From: Blautia sp. OF03-15BH
Lineage (GTDB): Bacteria; Bacillota; Clostridia; Lachnospirales; Lachnospiraceae
DNA length: 64,000 nt
Assembly (NCBI RefSeq): GCF_003463065.1
Contig: NZ_QSCM01000008.1
Location: forward strand, 1 to 64,000
Direction: 5' to 3'
Both the position numbers and the translations under genes were made by a program. The number at the start of each line of letters is the position of its first letter. The stretch's first letter is position 1. This document shows positions 10,565 to 19,040 of the stretch, piece by piece. Below the pieces are notes generated by a model. That model was not told the DNA's origin. It worked only from the letters and a program-made list of their open reading frames with translations, and did no database searches.

Positions 10565-12058
10565 ATGGCATTAAGGGAACTGACGAAAGAATATCTGACG
10601 AAGGCGGTTTATCAGACACCGCTGGAAATTGTAAGGCTTATGGCAGAGGCTCTGCCACTTCAGGAGGGCACGGTACTGGATCTCTGCGGAGGAAGTGAGG
10701 ATTTTCTTCTGCGGGCGGCAGCCATGAAGCAGAAAAAATCAGAAGAGGAGCTTCTGATTTTTGAAAACTGGACCGGAACAGAAGATACTTCTGATGGAAG
10801 AGAGAATCTTCTTGTCTGCGGACCGGCGGATAAAGCAGCAGACCATTTGAAAAAGAAAAAAGGGAAAAAATCAGAAGAAAAAACGTTTGATGCAGTTTTG
10901 ATGAATCCGCCTTTCGGTTATACAAAAGGAGAAAAGAAAGGACGGGTGAGGCTGGAAAGCCAGTTTCTGACGCAGGCGGCAGATTGTGTGGCTGAAAATG
11001 GACGCTGTGCAGCAGTGGTTCCGGGAGGTCTTTTGAACAGGACCGCAGTGGAGGATGTGGAGCTCAGAAAACGCTTTGTGGAGAAGTTTCATGTGGAACA
11101 GGTGATCCTCCTTCCCATCTCTGCGTTCCTTCCTTATGCGGAGGTTCGTACGGGAATTTTTATCTTCGCAAAGGAAAAGGGAGACGGAATGACCCGTTTC
11201 TATGATCTCCGAAAGGTAGAACCGGAGAACCGGAAGCTGCTTCCGGAAATCTATCAGAGAAGTGAACCGGTCTGCGTATTGAACCGGACGACCTTATCCG
11301 AGCATCAGTATATTCTTTCTACAGAAGAATATCTGGGCGAGGAAAAGATAGATGCAAGAGCTTTGATCTCCAGAGAGAGGATCTTAAGAAGACAATTATC
11401 CAGACTTTCGGAAAAGCTTCCGTCTGTATATGAAAATGAACTTGGTCAGATCGGTATGTTCCCCTGTCAGAAAGGGATCCAGACCAGAAAAGCTGTGATA
11501 AAGGAGATCCTGGAGTGTGAGTATGGGCTTCTGGAGTGTGCTCTTTTGAAGGCAGCAGGAAAAGAAAAGTGGCCGGAGAAGGAAGGAAACACTTTCTTGA
11601 AAATCTGGAGCGGACAGCGTCTGGATGAAGAGGAAAAGGATGGTCCTTACCGGGTTTACGGAGCGGCAGGTGTCCAGGGAAGTGCACGGACAGCCACAAT
11701 GAAAGAAGAGCAGGCGATCCTTATCGGAAGAGTAGGAAGCTACTGTGGAGCGGTTTATAAAGCCTGGACGAAGGGCTTTGTCTCCGATAATGTCATGCTG
11801 GCAGGAGCTGTGGAAGAAGAGGCGGAGGAGGATTTTCTTCTTCTGGTTTTGCGGGCGGCTCATTTCAATGCGGAAAAAAGGGGAAGTGTACAGCCCTATA
11901 TCACAAAGGATATCATATTGAAACGGAAATATTATCTTCCGGAGCTTGCAAGGCAGCAGAAATTTCTTTTGGAAAATCAGGAAATTTTTGAAAAGATCCG
12001 GGAACAGGAAAAAGAAGTGGAGGAGCTGTCTGTGGAAAGTGACAGGCTGCGCTCCTGA
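10565..12058 (+). CDS. Orphan N6-adenine DNA methylase with fused type I specificity-like domain
   Basis: 497-residue protein. The first part is an HsdM-like gamma-class methyltransferase: AVYQTPLEIVRLMAE (residues 14-28) corresponds to the F-Y-TP motif, LDLCGGSEDF (38-47) to SAM-binding motif I, and NPPF (114-117) is catalytic motif IV. The HsdM N-terminal helical domain of about 150 residues is absent. Residues about 345-465 (KIWSGQRLDEEEKDGPYRVY, ILIGRVGSYCGAVY, FVSDNVMLAG) match one HsdS target-recognition domain, followed by a charged helix. It should methylate adenine in a specific site without separate subunits. The start at 10565 has GGAG 8 bases upstream; TTG 10511 is less likely. 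No restriction gene is adjacent. Confidence 0.78.
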   Translation: MALRELTKEYLTKAVYQTPLEIVRLMAEALPLQEGTVLDLCGGSEDFLLRAAAMKQKKSEEELLIFENWTGTEDTSDGRENLLVCGPADKAADHLKKKKGKKSEEKTFDAVLMNPPFGYTKGEKKGRVRLESQFLTQAADCVAENGRCAAVVPGGLLNRTAVEDVELRKRFVEKFHVEQVILLPISAFLPYAEVRTGIFIFAKEKGDGMTRFYDLRKVEPENRKLLPEIYQRSEPVCVLNRTTLSEHQYILSTEEYLGEEKIDARALISRERILRRQLSRLSEKLPSVYENELGQIGMFPCQKGIQTRKAVIKEILECEYGLLECALLKAAGKEKWPEKEGNTFLKIWSGQRLDEEEKDGPYRVYGAAGVQGSARTATMKEEQAILIGRVGSYCGAVYKAWTKGFVSDNVMLAGAVEEEAEEDFLLLVLRAAHFNAEKRGSVQPYITKDIILKRKYYLPELARQQKFLLENQEIFEKIREQEKEVEELSVESDRLRS

Positions 12059-12064
12059 GTTGAG

Positions 12065-12110
12065 ACTGCTGAAAACGGAGAGAAAAATTCGTTTTCAGCA
12101 GTTTTCTTTT
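12065..12110 (+). terminator. Terminator after the DNA methylase gene
   Basis: ACTGCTGAAAACG and CGTTTTCAGCAGT form a 13-bp stem followed by TTTCTTTT. Confidence 0.85.
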
Positions 12111-12214
12111 GAAAATCTTTTGATTTTCTGCCGGTGCTTCTTTTTCTTTTTGATGTATACTGTTCATTGATCATTTTCAGACAGGGAGAGAAGGAAGATA
12201 CACCATGGCAGTGC

Positions 12215-12244
12215 TTGCAAGAATAACGGAAAACTCTTTATAAT
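12215..12244 (+). promoter_or_regulatory. Promoter of the two-component operon
   Basis: TTGCAA (12215-12220), 18-base spacer, TATAAT (12239-12244), about 30 bases upstream of the response regulator start. Confidence 0.6.
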
Positions 12245-12272
12245 CAGGAAATGGAAGGAGAAAGAAAAAGCG

Positions 12273-12986
12273 ATGGAAGCTTACCATATTTTGATCGTTG
12301 AGGATGATAAAGAGATCCTCGATGGTGTAGGTATCTATATGAAAAATCAGGGATATGAAGTTTTTAAGGCACAGAATGGGCTGGAAGGCTTAAAAATCCT
12401 GGAAAAAGAGGAGATTCATCTGGCGATCATCGATATCATGATGCCGATCATGGATGGAATCACCATGACGATGAAATTACGGGAACATTATGATTTTCCT
12501 GTGATCATGCTGTCTGCAAAATCAGAGGAGATCGATAAGGTGACAGGGCTGAATATCGGGGCAGATGATTATGTGACAAAGCCCTTTGCGCCGATGGAAC
12601 TGATGGCAAGAGTCCATTCGCAGCTTCGACGCTACAGCCGCTATCTGAAGCTGGCAGCGGGGAAGAGAAAGGAAGAATCCGGAGAGCATTTCTATGCAGT
12701 GGGCGGTTTGGAACTGAATGAAGATACCGTGGAGGTGACAGTGGATGGAAATCCGGTGACGCTGACCCCTCTGGAATTCAAAATCCTGGCTCTTCTTATG
12801 AGAAATCCGGGCAGAGTTTTTTCGCCGGATGAGATCTATGAGAGGATCTGGAATGAAAAACCGATCGGTACGGAGACGATCATGGTGCATATCCGAAACA
12901 TTCGGACGAAGATCGAGGTCAATCCGAAAAATCCAAAATATTTAAAGGTGGTGTGGGGTGTTGGATACAAAATCGAAAAACAATAA
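12273..12986 (+). CDS. OmpR/PhoB-family response regulator
   Basis: 237-residue DNA-binding regulator. Receiver domain with acidic pocket EDD (residues 10-12), phospho-acceptor Asp54 in IIDIMMPIMDG, switch MLSAK and Lys in VTKPFAPMEL. The C-terminal winged-helix domain includes PVTLTPLEFKILALLMRNPGRVFS and VMVHIRNIRTKIE. Preceded by GGAAGGAGAAAG. It resembles VanR-like regulators. It overlaps the histidine kinase gene by 29 bases, so the two are a cognate pair. The stimulus and targets are unknown. Confidence 0.93.
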   Translation: MEAYHILIVEDDKEILDGVGIYMKNQGYEVFKAQNGLEGLKILEKEEIHLAIIDIMMPIMDGITMTMKLREHYDFPVIMLSAKSEEIDKVTGLNIGADDYVTKPFAPMELMARVHSQLRRYSRYLKLAAGKRKEESGEHFYAVGGLELNEDTVEVTVDGNPVTLTPLEFKILALLMRNPGRVFSPDEIYERIWNEKPIGTETIMVHIRNIRTKIEVNPKNPKYLKVVWGVGYKIEKQ

Positions 12987-14685
12987 TAAATGGCTTGGAA
13001 ATCTGCTCTGTGTCCTTTTGATCCTGGTTATGGCAGCAGGGACACTGTTCTGCTATCCGGGAATCCGGCAGGCAGCAATGAAACGGATGGACGATTACAG
13101 AGCCACAGCAGGGATAACAGACGGACAGAAGGATACGGATGATCTGGTTTATACGGATGAATACGGGGAGTGGAACTATATCAGCTATAGGACGGTCCTG
13201 CAGGAAGTGGGACTTCCGCTGCTGGTGATCGTGGTAACGGTCATCCTTGGTCTGGCGGCCCTTTTGCTTCCGCTGATTCCTTCTCTGGAAATCGGAAAGG
13301 GGATATTCAGCAGAATCCCGTTGGAGATCAACTTTTTCCTGGCTCTTTCGCCAATCTGGACGTATCTGGCTATGCTGGATATTCTGAGTGATTTTCTGTT
13401 TTCCGGAAATTCCTCTAATATGCTGGGAAATATCAGCTATCAGATTTCCTGGCTGATCCAGTTTGGCATCTGGTCGCTGCTTTACAGCTTCTGGTTTGTG
13501 GCAGTTTTAAGCTTCCGGTCGCTGGTGACGCTGGGACCGAAGCGGTATTTTCTGGAACGCATCTGGACGGTACGGTTTTTCCGGTGGTTCTGGAGGAATA
13601 CTTCCGGCACAGTGACAAGGCTTGGAAAATGGGTTTACAGAAAAATACGTGGATTTTTCAGACTTTGCGTGGTAACGCTGGAAGATATCGATCTGACGGA
13701 TCCTTCAGACCGGATGATCTTTAAAATCCTGGGGCTGAATGCGATCATCCTGTTTGTCTGCTTTATTCTGGGGCAATTCGGGATCATGGCACTTCTTCTT
13801 TATACCGTGGTGCTTTTCTTTCTTTTAAAGAAGTACAGCCGTGTGGTCAAGGCGAATTATCAGATCCTTCTCCAGAGTACCAGAAAGCTGGCAGAAGGAG
13901 ATCTCGAAGCAGTTATCACAGAGAATGTGGGGATTTTTGAGCCGCTGAAGCTGGAACTGAACCGGGTACAGGCTGGTTTTCAGAAAGCGGTAGAAGAAGA
14001 CCGGAAGAGCCAGAATATGAAGTCTGAACTGATCACCAATGTTTCTCATGATCTGAAAACACCGCTGACGGCGATCATCACATATATCAACCTTCTGAAG
14101 GATGAAAAGATTACAGAAGAGGAAAGAAGAAAATATATCGATATTCTCGATCGGAAATCCATCCGTCTGAAACAGCTGATCGAAGACCTCTTTGAGATCA
14201 GTAAGGCGAACAGTGGAAATATTAAGGTAGAAAAGAAACTGCTGAATCTGACAGAACTTGTAAGACAGGCAGCCTTTGAGCTGGAAGACCGTTTAAAAGA
14301 AGCACAGATCGACTGCCGGGTTTCTGTTCCGAAAGAGGAGATAATGCTGGAACTGGACGGAGAAAAGACCTACCGCTGTCTGGAAAATCTTCTGATCAAT
14401 GTTTCCAAGTATGCACTTCCAGGAACCAGGGCATACCTGAATCTCTATGACAGGGGAGATCAGGTGGAAATCATTCTCAAAAATATCTCCAGAGACGAAC
14501 TGACTATGGATGTGGAAGAGCTGACAGAACGGTTTATGAGGGGAGATAAATCCAGAAATACGGAAGGAAGCGGTCTTGGCCTTGCAATTGTAAAAAGCTT
14601 TGTGGAGCTTCAGGGCGGAAGCTTTCATATCGAAGCAGACGGTGATCTCTTCAAGGCAAAGATGAGCTTCCCGAAAGAAGAATAG
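12958..14685 (+). CDS. Membrane sensor histidine kinase
   Basis: 575-residue kinase. Hydrophobic segments lie near residues 12-33, 85-110, 125-148, 165-190 and 257-290, so five or more helices make an unusually membrane-rich sensor region. A HAMP-like linker precedes the H-box ELITNVSHDLKTPL (His364). The ATPase domain has the N-box NLLINVSKYAL and the G-box GSGLGLAIVKSF. Start GTG 12958 overlaps the regulator gene, with AAGGTGGTG as a plausible ribosome site. A Lys stands after the N-box Asn-Val-Ser where most VanS-like kinases also have KY. The signal is unknown; location next to the regulator supports a cell-envelope role only weakly. Confidence 0.92.
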   Translation: MLDTKSKNNNKWLGNLLCVLLILVMAAGTLFCYPGIRQAAMKRMDDYRATAGITDGQKDTDDLVYTDEYGEWNYISYRTVLQEVGLPLLVIVVTVILGLAALLLPLIPSLEIGKGIFSRIPLEINFFLALSPIWTYLAMLDILSDFLFSGNSSNMLGNISYQISWLIQFGIWSLLYSFWFVAVLSFRSLVTLGPKRYFLERIWTVRFFRWFWRNTSGTVTRLGKWVYRKIRGFFRLCVVTLEDIDLTDPSDRMIFKILGLNAIILFVCFILGQFGIMALLLYTVVLFFLLKKYSRVVKANYQILLQSTRKLAEGDLEAVITENVGIFEPLKLELNRVQAGFQKAVEEDRKSQNMKSELITNVSHDLKTPLTAIITYINLLKDEKITEEERRKYIDILDRKSIRLKQLIEDLFEISKANSGNIKVEKKLLNLTELVRQAAFELEDRLKEAQIDCRVSVPKEEIMLELDGEKTYRCLENLLINVSKYALPGTRAYLNLYDRGDQVEIILKNISRDELTMDVEELTERFMRGDKSRNTEGSGLGLAIVKSFVELQGGSFHIEADGDLFKAKMSFPKEE

Positions 14686-14715
14686 CACAAAGTATGTTTC
14701 TGTTTGGCAGGGGTC

Positions 14716-14810
14716 AGGGTAAAGCGGACATTCGCAATCCGCTTCGCTACTTGCTCATGAACGCAGTCGCTTCGCGATCTGTCAGTGGGAGCTTTCAACT
14801 CCCACGTTTG
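14716..14810. repeat. Hairpin-rich intergenic sequence between convergent genes
   Basis: Contains three nested short palindromes: GCGGA/TCCGC near 14723-14742, GTCGCTTCGCGA near 14766, and GTGGGAG-CTTTCAA-CTCCCAC near 14786-14806. It looks like a non-coding repeat rather than a gene; no second copy was found in the window. Confidence 0.35.
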
Positions 14811-14846
14811 GGCAGGTTCTTATCAGACAGTATCGAGATGGCAGAG

Positions 14847-14886
14847 CCGGAGTCTTTATTCAAACGAGTCCTCCGGTTCTTTTTTT
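14847..14886 (+). terminator. Terminator of the two-component operon, inside the 3' end of the convergent gene
   Basis: CCGGAG (14847) pairs with CTCCGG (14871) and is followed by TTCTTTTTTT on the plus strand. It overlaps the last codons of the DUF4317 gene on the other strand. Confidence 0.5.
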
Positions 14887-16019
14887 CTGTCATGAGAGAT
14901 TGGACGGACACTGAGCCCATTTACTTCCACAGAATCCGTGACTTCGATCATCAGATAGGTCTTACCGTCGATAATCTGGGTTTCTACCAGATCGGTGCGC
15001 TCCGGATTGACCTGAATCACGACGTCGGGAGTCTTGATCTCAAACTTTCTGGCGCTGGTGATATTAGAGGCCAGGAAGGAAGAATTTTCTCCGACGGAAT
15101 CGTCGTAGCGCTCATCAAAATCCTCCAGATCTTCCTTGGTGGCACCGCCCTCCTGAAGAAGCTTTTTCACTTCATATTTGTCCAGCCTGAGCGGCTCCGG
15201 CTCGTCGGCATGCTCATCTACCATTTCCGTAATTTTTTCATGAATGGTTTTTACCGCTTCATAGTCGCAGTCCGGACCTAAGGTCTCCTGGATCATGGTA
15301 TTAAAGGTATCTTTCTGACTTCCGGCAGAAAGAGGGGGCACACAGCCAAGGATCTCATTGATCAGGGTTTCCTGGAGATCTTCTGCATTTTTGGAATAGT
15401 AAAGAAGGCTGTGCAGGTCCGTGTTCCTGTCATTAAAGGCAGGGAAAAGGAAGCCCAGGGAAGGCATATCCACGATCCAGTCACGGATCCGCTCTTCGAT
15501 CGCATTGTTTCTGGCATTGTAGCAGAGCGCTGCTTTGGAAAGCTTCACAGGACAGATGCTGCAGAGGACATACTGGTAAACGTCAGTAGAAGCATCGTCC
15601 ATATCCAGACCGTCCCTGGTTTTGCCTGGAATATCATAAGCGGCATGAATGAGAAGGATCAGATAATTCTCACCGAAATCATAAGAAGAGATCACACGGT
15701 CATAGAACTGGGTGATAAGTTCCTCATCTTTCAGGCCGGAATCGCGGAGCTTCAGAAGAAATTCCTGAGTGCCGCCCTCCAGTTCCTGCTGAAGCGGAAA
15801 TTCCATATTCAGAAGATTCTTTCCGATAGTTCCGGAAAGAGTCTTGCGGAAAATATCAAAATATTTGAACATTTCTTCATCAGAGAGAGAAAGAAATGCT
15901 TCTTTCATTTCCAGCTGTTTTTCTTTCTCAGAGTTTACATAACAGCCGCAGATCCGTGTGATGGCACAGCGGTCCGGTGTAAACTGCTTTTTAATCTCAG
16001 CGACTTCTTTTTTATTCAT
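14856..16019 (-). CDS. DUF4317 family protein
   Basis: 387-residue soluble protein, typical length for DUF4317, a family found almost only in Clostridia. N-terminus MNKKEVAEIKKQFTPDRCAI with the conserved TRICGCYVN segment; later YDIPGKTRDG, SICPVKLSKAALCYNA and GFLFPAFNDRNTDLHSLLYY are the recognisable blocks. No signal peptide or membrane helix. The function is unknown. It stands alone with its own promoter, and is convergent with the two-component operon. Confidence 0.85.
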   Translation of the reverse strand: MNKKEVAEIKKQFTPDRCAITRICGCYVNSEKEKQLEMKEAFLSLSDEEMFKYFDIFRKTLSGTIGKNLLNMEFPLQQELEGGTQEFLLKLRDSGLKDEELITQFYDRVISSYDFGENYLILLIHAAYDIPGKTRDGLDMDDASTDVYQYVLCSICPVKLSKAALCYNARNNAIEERIRDWIVDMPSLGFLFPAFNDRNTDLHSLLYYSKNAEDLQETLINEILGCVPPLSAGSQKDTFNTMIQETLGPDCDYEAVKTIHEKITEMVDEHADEPEPLRLDKYEVKKLLQEGGATKEDLEDFDERYDDSVGENSSFLASNITSARKFEIKTPDVVIQVNPERTDLVETQIIDGKTYLMIEVTDSVEVNGLSVRPISHDRKKEPEDSFE

Positions 16020-16081
16020 AAGTAAAAATCCTCGTTTCTATATAAAAAATGATGAATGTCTGAAGACAGTTCCGTCTGAAT

Positions 16082-16110
16082 AGTATAGCACGAACATATG
16101 TTTGTTTCAA
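16082..16110 (-). promoter_or_regulatory. Promoter of the DUF4317 gene
   Basis: Read on the minus strand: TTGAAA (16110-16105), 17-base spacer, TATACT (16087-16082), about 60 bases upstream of the start. Confidence 0.7.
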
Positions 16111-16332
16111 GCGTTTTGAAGAAAAAAGAATGATTCTGGGGGATTTTAGCATAAGGTTCCTGTAAAATACAGTCTTTTTTACACTTTGTCGTCAGCACTT
16201 TAATGCGGCACTTTGGTGCATTTTCACAGCTGATTTTTTGAAAAATCATTAATTCTTTGTCTGTTTTAAACAAAATTAGTGGGTTTATTTTTGTTAGTAT
16301 TATACGATTTTGAATTATTTTCTATTTTCCTC

Positions 16333-16361
16333 TTGTGTATTTTTTATAAATCATTTAGAAT
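16333..16361 (+). promoter_or_regulatory. Candidate promoter of the peptide transporter operon
   Basis: TTGTGT (16333-16338), 17-base spacer, TAGAAT (16356-16361). The rest of the 16120-16330 intergenic stretch is AT-rich and shows no gene or strong hairpin. Confidence 0.4.
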
Positions 16362-16425
16362 ATTCCCATGATGATTCGCGCGCGTAAAAATGAGTCACTA
16401 TCAACCACAAAGAAAGGATATAAAT

Positions 16426-17979
16426 ATGAAAAAGTTAGTATCTCTTATGCTTACTGGTGCTCTGGCATTCAGCCTTTCCACCGGTGCCCTTGCTGCTGAA
16501 GAAGTAAAATCTCCTGATAATGACCTTGTTGTTGCACTTCAGGCTGACGCCACTCATCTGGATCCGCATGTCTCCAGTAATGGTTATTCCAACACGATCA
16601 CCAACGCTATGTACGAGACTCTCCTGACCTTCAATGAGAAATCTGAGGTCGTTCCGCTGCTGGCAAAAGAATGGAGCGTTTCCGAGGATGGTCTGAGTTA
16701 CACCTTCGTACTGAACGAAGGCATCAAATTCCATGATGGCGAGCCCTTCAATGCAGATGCTGTTGTCGCTGTATATCAGCGCGGCCTCGACGACGACAGC
16801 CTGACCCTGAAGAGAAGCATCAACAACTGGGAAAGCGTAACCGCTGACAGTGAATATCAGGTTACCATCAAGTTAAAAGAAGCAAATAATACGTTCGTCA
16901 ATAAGATCACACAGGTTCGCATGGTCAGCCCCAAAGCAATGGAGCAGGGCAAAGATTACCTGGCAAAGAATTCCGCAGGTACCGGCCCGTTCAAACTTTC
17001 CGACCGTGTAGACGGTGGTTACACCAAACTGGTTCGCAACGATGATTACTGGCAGGAGGGACCGGGCGTTGATACCCTGACCTTCACCGTTGTTCCTGAG
17101 GATGGTTCCCGTATCGCCATGCTGCAGACTGGCGAGGCAGATATCATTGATCCGGTTCCGGCTATCGATGTTGCCAGAATCGAAGATGATCCGACGATCG
17201 TAGTTGAGAACTTCCCGGGTATCACCTACCGTTATGTCACCCTGAATACTCAGATGGAGCTTCCGGACGGCAGAAAACCTTTCGCCGACAAGAGAGTTCG
17301 TCAGGCTCTGAACTACGCATTTGACAGCAAGGCTTACGCACAGGTTGTATTCAATGGCTATGCAGTAGAGCCGACCTCCATCTTCTCTCAGAATATCATG
17401 TATTATGCTCCGCAGACTCCGTACACACCGGATCTGGACAAAGCAAAAGAGCTGATGAAAGAAGCTGGTTTCGAAGATGGTTTTGATGTACAGATCATCG
17501 TAGATAATACCACCATTGAGATGAAAGGTGCCGAGTTTGTAAAACAGCAGCTCTCTCAGATCAATGTAAACGTTGAGCTTCTTGCGAACGAGTCCACTGC
17601 AAATGCAGAACTGACCAGCGCTCCTCTTGAGGATACCACCGTTCAGATGTGGTATGTAAACTGGGGTTCCGGTTCCTACGAAGCAGACGGTTCCATGAGA
17701 AATATCCTTCATGGCGACAAATTCCCGCCAAACGGCTATAACACCGCATTCTGGAACAACGAAGAGTTCAATAATCTTCTGGACGATGCTCTGAAAATGA
17801 CTGACACCGAAGAAATCGCAGAAGCTTATGCAAAAGCTCAGGCGATTGCCTGGGAGGAATGCCCCTGGATTTTCCTCGGAAACAACAACACCCTGACTGC
17901 TCATAAGAGTTATGTAACAGGTATGCAGTATAAACCTGCCGGTGAGCTTGTATTCCGAACCATCAGCATGAATCACTGA
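16426..17979 (+). CDS. Peptide/glutathione-type solute-binding protein (DppA/GsiB family)
   Basis: 517-residue SBP_bac_5 protein with a standard Sec signal (MKKLVSLMLTGALAFSLSTGALAAEE, cleavage after LAA) and no lipobox. Family marks include ADATHLDPHVSSNGYSNTIT, YETLLTFNEKSEVVPLLAKEW, YTFVLNEGIKFHDGEPFNADA, AGTGPFKL and RQALNYAFD. The GsiB-like pattern points to a dipeptide or glutathione ligand, but specificity is not provable from sequence. ATG 16426 is served by AAAGGA; ATG 16390 has no ribosome site. First gene of a five-gene importer, separated from the rest by an internal terminator. Confidence 0.9.
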   Translation: MKKLVSLMLTGALAFSLSTGALAAEEVKSPDNDLVVALQADATHLDPHVSSNGYSNTITNAMYETLLTFNEKSEVVPLLAKEWSVSEDGLSYTFVLNEGIKFHDGEPFNADAVVAVYQRGLDDDSLTLKRSINNWESVTADSEYQVTIKLKEANNTFVNKITQVRMVSPKAMEQGKDYLAKNSAGTGPFKLSDRVDGGYTKLVRNDDYWQEGPGVDTLTFTVVPEDGSRIAMLQTGEADIIDPVPAIDVARIEDDPTIVVENFPGITYRYVTLNTQMELPDGRKPFADKRVRQALNYAFDSKAYAQVVFNGYAVEPTSIFSQNIMYYAPQTPYTPDLDKAKELMKEAGFEDGFDVQIIVDNTTIEMKGAEFVKQQLSQINVNVELLANESTANAELTSAPLEDTTVQMWYVNWGSGSYEADGSMRNILHGDKFPPNGYNTAFWNNEEFNNLLDDALKMTDTEEIAEAYAKAQAIAWEECPWIFLGNNNTLTAHKSYVTGMQYKPAGELVFRTISMNH

Positions 17980-18004
17980 ACCTGAATAACCTAAATTAAA
18001 AAAA

Positions 18005-18030
18005 GGGAGTGTTGCAGCACTCCCTTTTTA
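18005..18030 (+). terminator. Internal terminator between binding protein and permease
   Basis: GGGAGTG pairs with CACTCCC and is followed by TTTTTA. It sits between the binding protein and the permease genes, so it likely limits expression of the membrane components relative to the binding protein. Confidence 0.8.
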
Positions 18031-18102
18031 TATGCACGAAAAGTCACATTTCAATGATGGTACTGTCTGCAAAATCCACAGTCCATCCTGACGGAGGTAT
18101 GT

Positions 18103-19023
18103 ATGAATCGCTATTTTATCAGAAGGTTGCTTGCAACCATTCCGCTGATGTTCGTCATTTCAATCTTTGTCTTCATGTTCATCCATCTGATCCCCGGAGA
18201 TCCTGCAAAAACACTTGCCGGAGTTGAGGCCAGCGTGGAAGAGGTGGAAGCGATCCGTGAAGAGTTTGGATTGAATAAGCCGATTCTTGTTCAATATGTA
18301 GATTATATGAAAAATCTGTTTCACGGTGATATGGGCCGCAGCCTGAAATCCAATCTCCCTGTGACAGAAATGATCGCATCTCGTATGCATTTCACTCTGC
18401 GGCTTGTAGTCGCAGGTATGATATGGGCACCATTCCTTGGAATCTTCATAGGTGTCCTTTGTGCCATTTTCCGTGGAAAAGGCTTTGACCACTTCGGTAT
18501 GCTCTTTGCTATTACCGGACTTTCTGCTCCCGGTTTCTGGCTTGGTCTGATGGGCATCGAAATCTTTTCTGTCCGTCTTGGTCTTCTTCCTACGGCAGGT
18601 CTTGAAAACTGGAGGGGCTACATCCTTCCATCTCTGGTTATGGGAACTGGTATCATGGCTGTTCTGGCCCGCTACTCCCGTTCTTCCATGCTGGAAACCC
18701 TGCGTGAGGACTATGTACGTACTGCAAGAGCCAAAGGCCAGAAAGAATTCTGGGTTATGTTCTCCCACGCTTTCCGTAACTCCCTGATCCAGATCATAAC
18801 CATTCTCGGACTGCAGATCGGAGGACTTCTTTCCGGTTCTGTTATTACAGAGACCATTTTCTCCATCCCAGGTCTTGGACGACTTCTGGTAGACTCCATC
18901 GCCTACCGTGACTATCCGGTGATCCAGGGACTGCTGATGATCTTTGCTCTTCAGTATGTTCTCATCAATCTGATTGTAGACATGCTTTACGGTGTGATCA
19001 ATCCGAAGATCCGCTATGACTAA
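18103..19023 (+). CDS. Peptide ABC transporter permease, DppB/GsiC type
   Basis: 306-residue inner-membrane subunit. N-terminal helix IPLMFVISIFVFMFIHLIPG followed by the diagnostic PGDPAKTLAG, about five further helices and the EAA-type motif EDYVRTARAKGQKEFWVMFSHAFRN. GGAGGT lies 5-6 bases before the ATG. Functions with the next gene as the channel heterodimer of the Dpp/Gsi-type importer. Confidence 0.92.
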   Translation: MNRYFIRRLLATIPLMFVISIFVFMFIHLIPGDPAKTLAGVEASVEEVEAIREEFGLNKPILVQYVDYMKNLFHGDMGRSLKSNLPVTEMIASRMHFTLRLVVAGMIWAPFLGIFIGVLCAIFRGKGFDHFGMLFAITGLSAPGFWLGLMGIEIFSVRLGLLPTAGLENWRGYILPSLVMGTGIMAVLARYSRSSMLETLREDYVRTARAKGQKEFWVMFSHAFRNSLIQIITILGLQIGGLLSGSVITETIFSIPGLGRLLVDSIAYRDYPVIQGLLMIFALQYVLINLIVDMLYGVINPKIRYD

Positions 19024-19040
19024 TGGAAAGGAAGATTGCC

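Noticed and set aside
10565..12058. Complete restriction-modification or phage defence system
   Set aside because: No nuclease, helicase or second methylase subunit lies within several genes on either side.
15411..16025. 204-codon frame on the plus strand
   Set aside because: It is antisense to the DUF4317 gene, which has its own promoter and conserved blocks.
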